Source of the DNA: an uncultured Prevotella sp.
Lineage (GTDB): Bacteria; Bacteroidota; Bacteroidia; Bacteroidales; Bacteroidaceae
Length of the DNA stretch: 64,000 bases
Direction: 5' to 3'
NCBI GenBank assembly: GCA_900315775.1
Contig: ONAJ01000015.1
Span: forward strand, 1 to 64,000
The position numbers and the translations under genes are program-made. Every line of letters starts with the position of its first letter. Position 1 is the first letter of the stretch. Shown piece after piece: positions 62,654 through 64,000 of the stretch. The notes under the pieces are model-generated. The model did not search any database. It worked only from the letters and a program-made list of their open reading frames with translations, and was not told the DNA's origin.

Positions 62654-64000
62654 GCTTCTCCTTTTCTAAAGAGATGGGTAAAGTGTTTGTCGTAGAGAGC
62701 AGACAATCCGAGTCGATTGTCGATGGCGTCGCCTACGACAAGCATGGTGGTTAGAGTGAGATGGTTATCATGGACTATCTTCGCCAGGTCGCGCAGCACA
62801 CCGCGATAGATACGCTGGTCGGGCCACGTCAGATGATAGCATGCCGCAACAGGCGTGTCCTCAGGATATTCCTGCAAGAGTTCACGTTGCACATCGTCAA
62901 CAATGGATGCAGAGAGGAAAATGCACATCGTTGACTGGCTGCGGGCCAGCAGGTGCAACTGTTCCTTCTCCGGCATTGGCGTGCGCCCTTCACCTCTGGT
63001 AAGGATGATTGTCTGGCATCGTTCAGGTATGGTGAACTGACTTTGCAACTCAGCGGCGGCGGCGAGGAATGAGGAGATACCTGGCGTAATGTGATACGAC
63101 ATTCCCTCGCGGTCGAAGAAGGCCATCTGCTCCTGAATAGCACCGAAAATGCATGGGTCACCTGTATGCAGACGGACAATATACTTACCTTGGTCATAGA
63201 ACTGCTTCATCAGCGCGCATTGCTCCTCAAGATTCATATCGGCTGAACTTCGTACTATGGCGCCGGGCTTGTGGCATTCGGTGAGCGCCTTTGGAACCAG
63301 CGAGCCTGCATAGAGTATCAGGTCTGCACGCTCCAGCATCTTGCGGCCTCGCACACTTATCAAGTCTGGATCGCCAGGACCAGCTCCGACAATTTCAACA
63401 TGACCTTTTTGTTCGCGCAGATATTTATAGTCTATGGCGAGGGCTGCCGTCCAGTTCTTGCCTTTCACCTTAGGAACAATCAGTTTTCCATTGTTTGCCC
63501 CAAGGATGGCTGCTGCTTCACAGACGCTTGGAGTACCCACATGCTTCTCGACGGTCTTGCTGGGATTAGGAACATCGACCTTCGCCAGTTCCTCAGCCGT
63601 ATAGAATACCAGTTCTTCGTTATATTCATCTTCGAGCATCGCGCAAAACTCTTCGTCCTGCTTCACGTCGATGGTGCAATAGCGTTTGTAGCAAGGTAAT
63701 ACACCAATTTGACTCATGGCTTCGTCTATCTGGTCATAGATTGTCTCATAGTCATCAGGATGGCTGGCAAGTCCAAAGCCCAAAGACGCTATCATCGGCA
63801 CGAAATGCAACTCGAGTACACCGTATGGTACACAGAGGTTGTATGGTGTCACCAGTATTACCAGCTTGAACTTCTTAGGATCAACCTCCTCGAGGCTTTT
63901 GACAATTGTGACATGCTCAGGCAGTGTCTTCTCCAGATAGTCTGTTCCGTCGTCGCAGACTTCCATCAGCAGGGCTGTAGGTTCGCGATTGACGAAGGCA
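62650..64000 (-). CDS. CbiG-CbiF fusion, N-terminus outside the window
   Basis: The frame is open to the right edge, so the ATG at 63,966 is probably internal; the visible upstream codons read AFVNREPTALL. The first about 180 visible residues match the linker and C-terminal domain of CbiG (cobalt-precorrin-5A hydrolase): MIASLGFGLASHPDDYETIY, LATID-like CTIDVKQDEE, GTPSVCEAAAILGANNGKLI. From about 189, VEIVGAGPGDPDLISVRGRK, VRLHTGDPCIFGAIQEQMAF and LTRGEGRTPMPEKEQLHLLA are CbiF/CobM precorrin-4 C11-methyltransferase. The ATGA overlap with cbiJ-cbiD implies co-transcription. Confidence 0.9.
   Translation of the reverse strand, partial: AFVNREPTALLMEVCDDGTDYLEKTLPEHVTIVKSLEEVDPKKFKLVILVTPYNLCVPYGVLELHFVPMIASLGFGLASHPDDYETIYDQIDEAMSQIGVLPCYKRYCTIDVKQDEEFCAMLEDEYNEELVFYTAEELAKVDVPNPSKTVEKHVGTPSVCEAAAILGANNGKLIVPKVKGKNWTAALAIDYKYLREQKGHVEIVGAGPGDPDLISVRGRKMLERADLILYAGSLVPKALTECHKPGAIVRSSADMNLEEQCALMKQFYDQGKYIVRLHTGDPCIFGAIQEQMAFFDREGMSYHITPGISSFLAAAAELQSQFTIPERCQTIILTRGEGRTPMPEKEQLHLLARSQSTMCIFLSASIVDDVQRELLQEYPEDTPVAACYHLTWPDQRIYRGVLRDLAKIVHDNHLTLTTMLVVGDAIDNRLGLSALYDKHFTHLFRKGEA

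Overview
This window is chromosomal DNA of a Bacteroidales bacterium, most likely Prevotella or a close relative (Segatella). The evidence is protein similarity recognised by eye (SecA of about 1,110 residues, a short RpoD, GldE-like and DUF4105/DUF5715 proteins, a smalltalk peptide, S41/S37 lipoprotein peptidases) and the Bacteroidetes promoter signature TTTG-N19-21-TAnnTTTG, which recurs in front of most transcription units. No rRNA, tRNA, CRISPR array or intact insertion sequence was seen.

Layout. 1-1,580 is an accessory, repeat-rich strip: the end of a BRO-N antirepressor-like gene, two tiny overlapping genes, a smalltalk peptide gene, and a broken zeta-type toxin behind an intact antitoxin-like gene. 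1,584-7,786 (minus) is an envelope unit: coaX, a beta-barrel protein, lptC, a GldE-like CBS protein and ppiD. 7,898-13,179 (plus) holds a DUF4105 protein, secA and an ABC ATPase. 13,164-24,442 holds housekeeping genes: rarA, an omega-amidase-like nitrilase, rpsF-rpsR-rplI, lepA and a Crp-type regulator, pheT-yebC. 24,726-26,996 has the primary sigma factor gene followed by a scarred island containing a second, diverged copy of the rpoD 3' end and a palindromic 22-bp repeat. 26,997-40,781 holds a GTPase-degenerate EF-G paralogue, hemW, an ABC-F protein with a dead second domain, grpE-dnaJ-folC, and a TolC/MacA/MacB-like efflux operon ending in mltG. 40,830-47,037 has divergent serA/serC, a small barrel protein and two lipoprotein peptidases.

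47,080-64,000 is a cobalamin region. On the minus strand a cobalamin riboswitch precedes a TonB receptor, an exported lipoprotein cobaltochelatase (CbiK type), a second TonB receptor and a DbpA-like helicase. Divergently, cbiA-cbiP-cobD-cbiB build the lower part of the corrinoid, followed by btuF-btuC for uptake. Convergent to these lie cbiJ-cbiD and cbiG-cbiF fusion genes for the corrin ring steps; the last runs off the window.

The most unusual signals are: heptanucleotide and palindromic repeats that have entered two cobalamin genes in frame and apparently the variable arm of the riboswitch; a set of genes whose TAnnTTTG box lies 4-5 bases before the start codon, which predicts leaderless mRNAs; the rpoD 3'-end scar; and the riboswitch-controlled receptor-chelatase-receptor unit.
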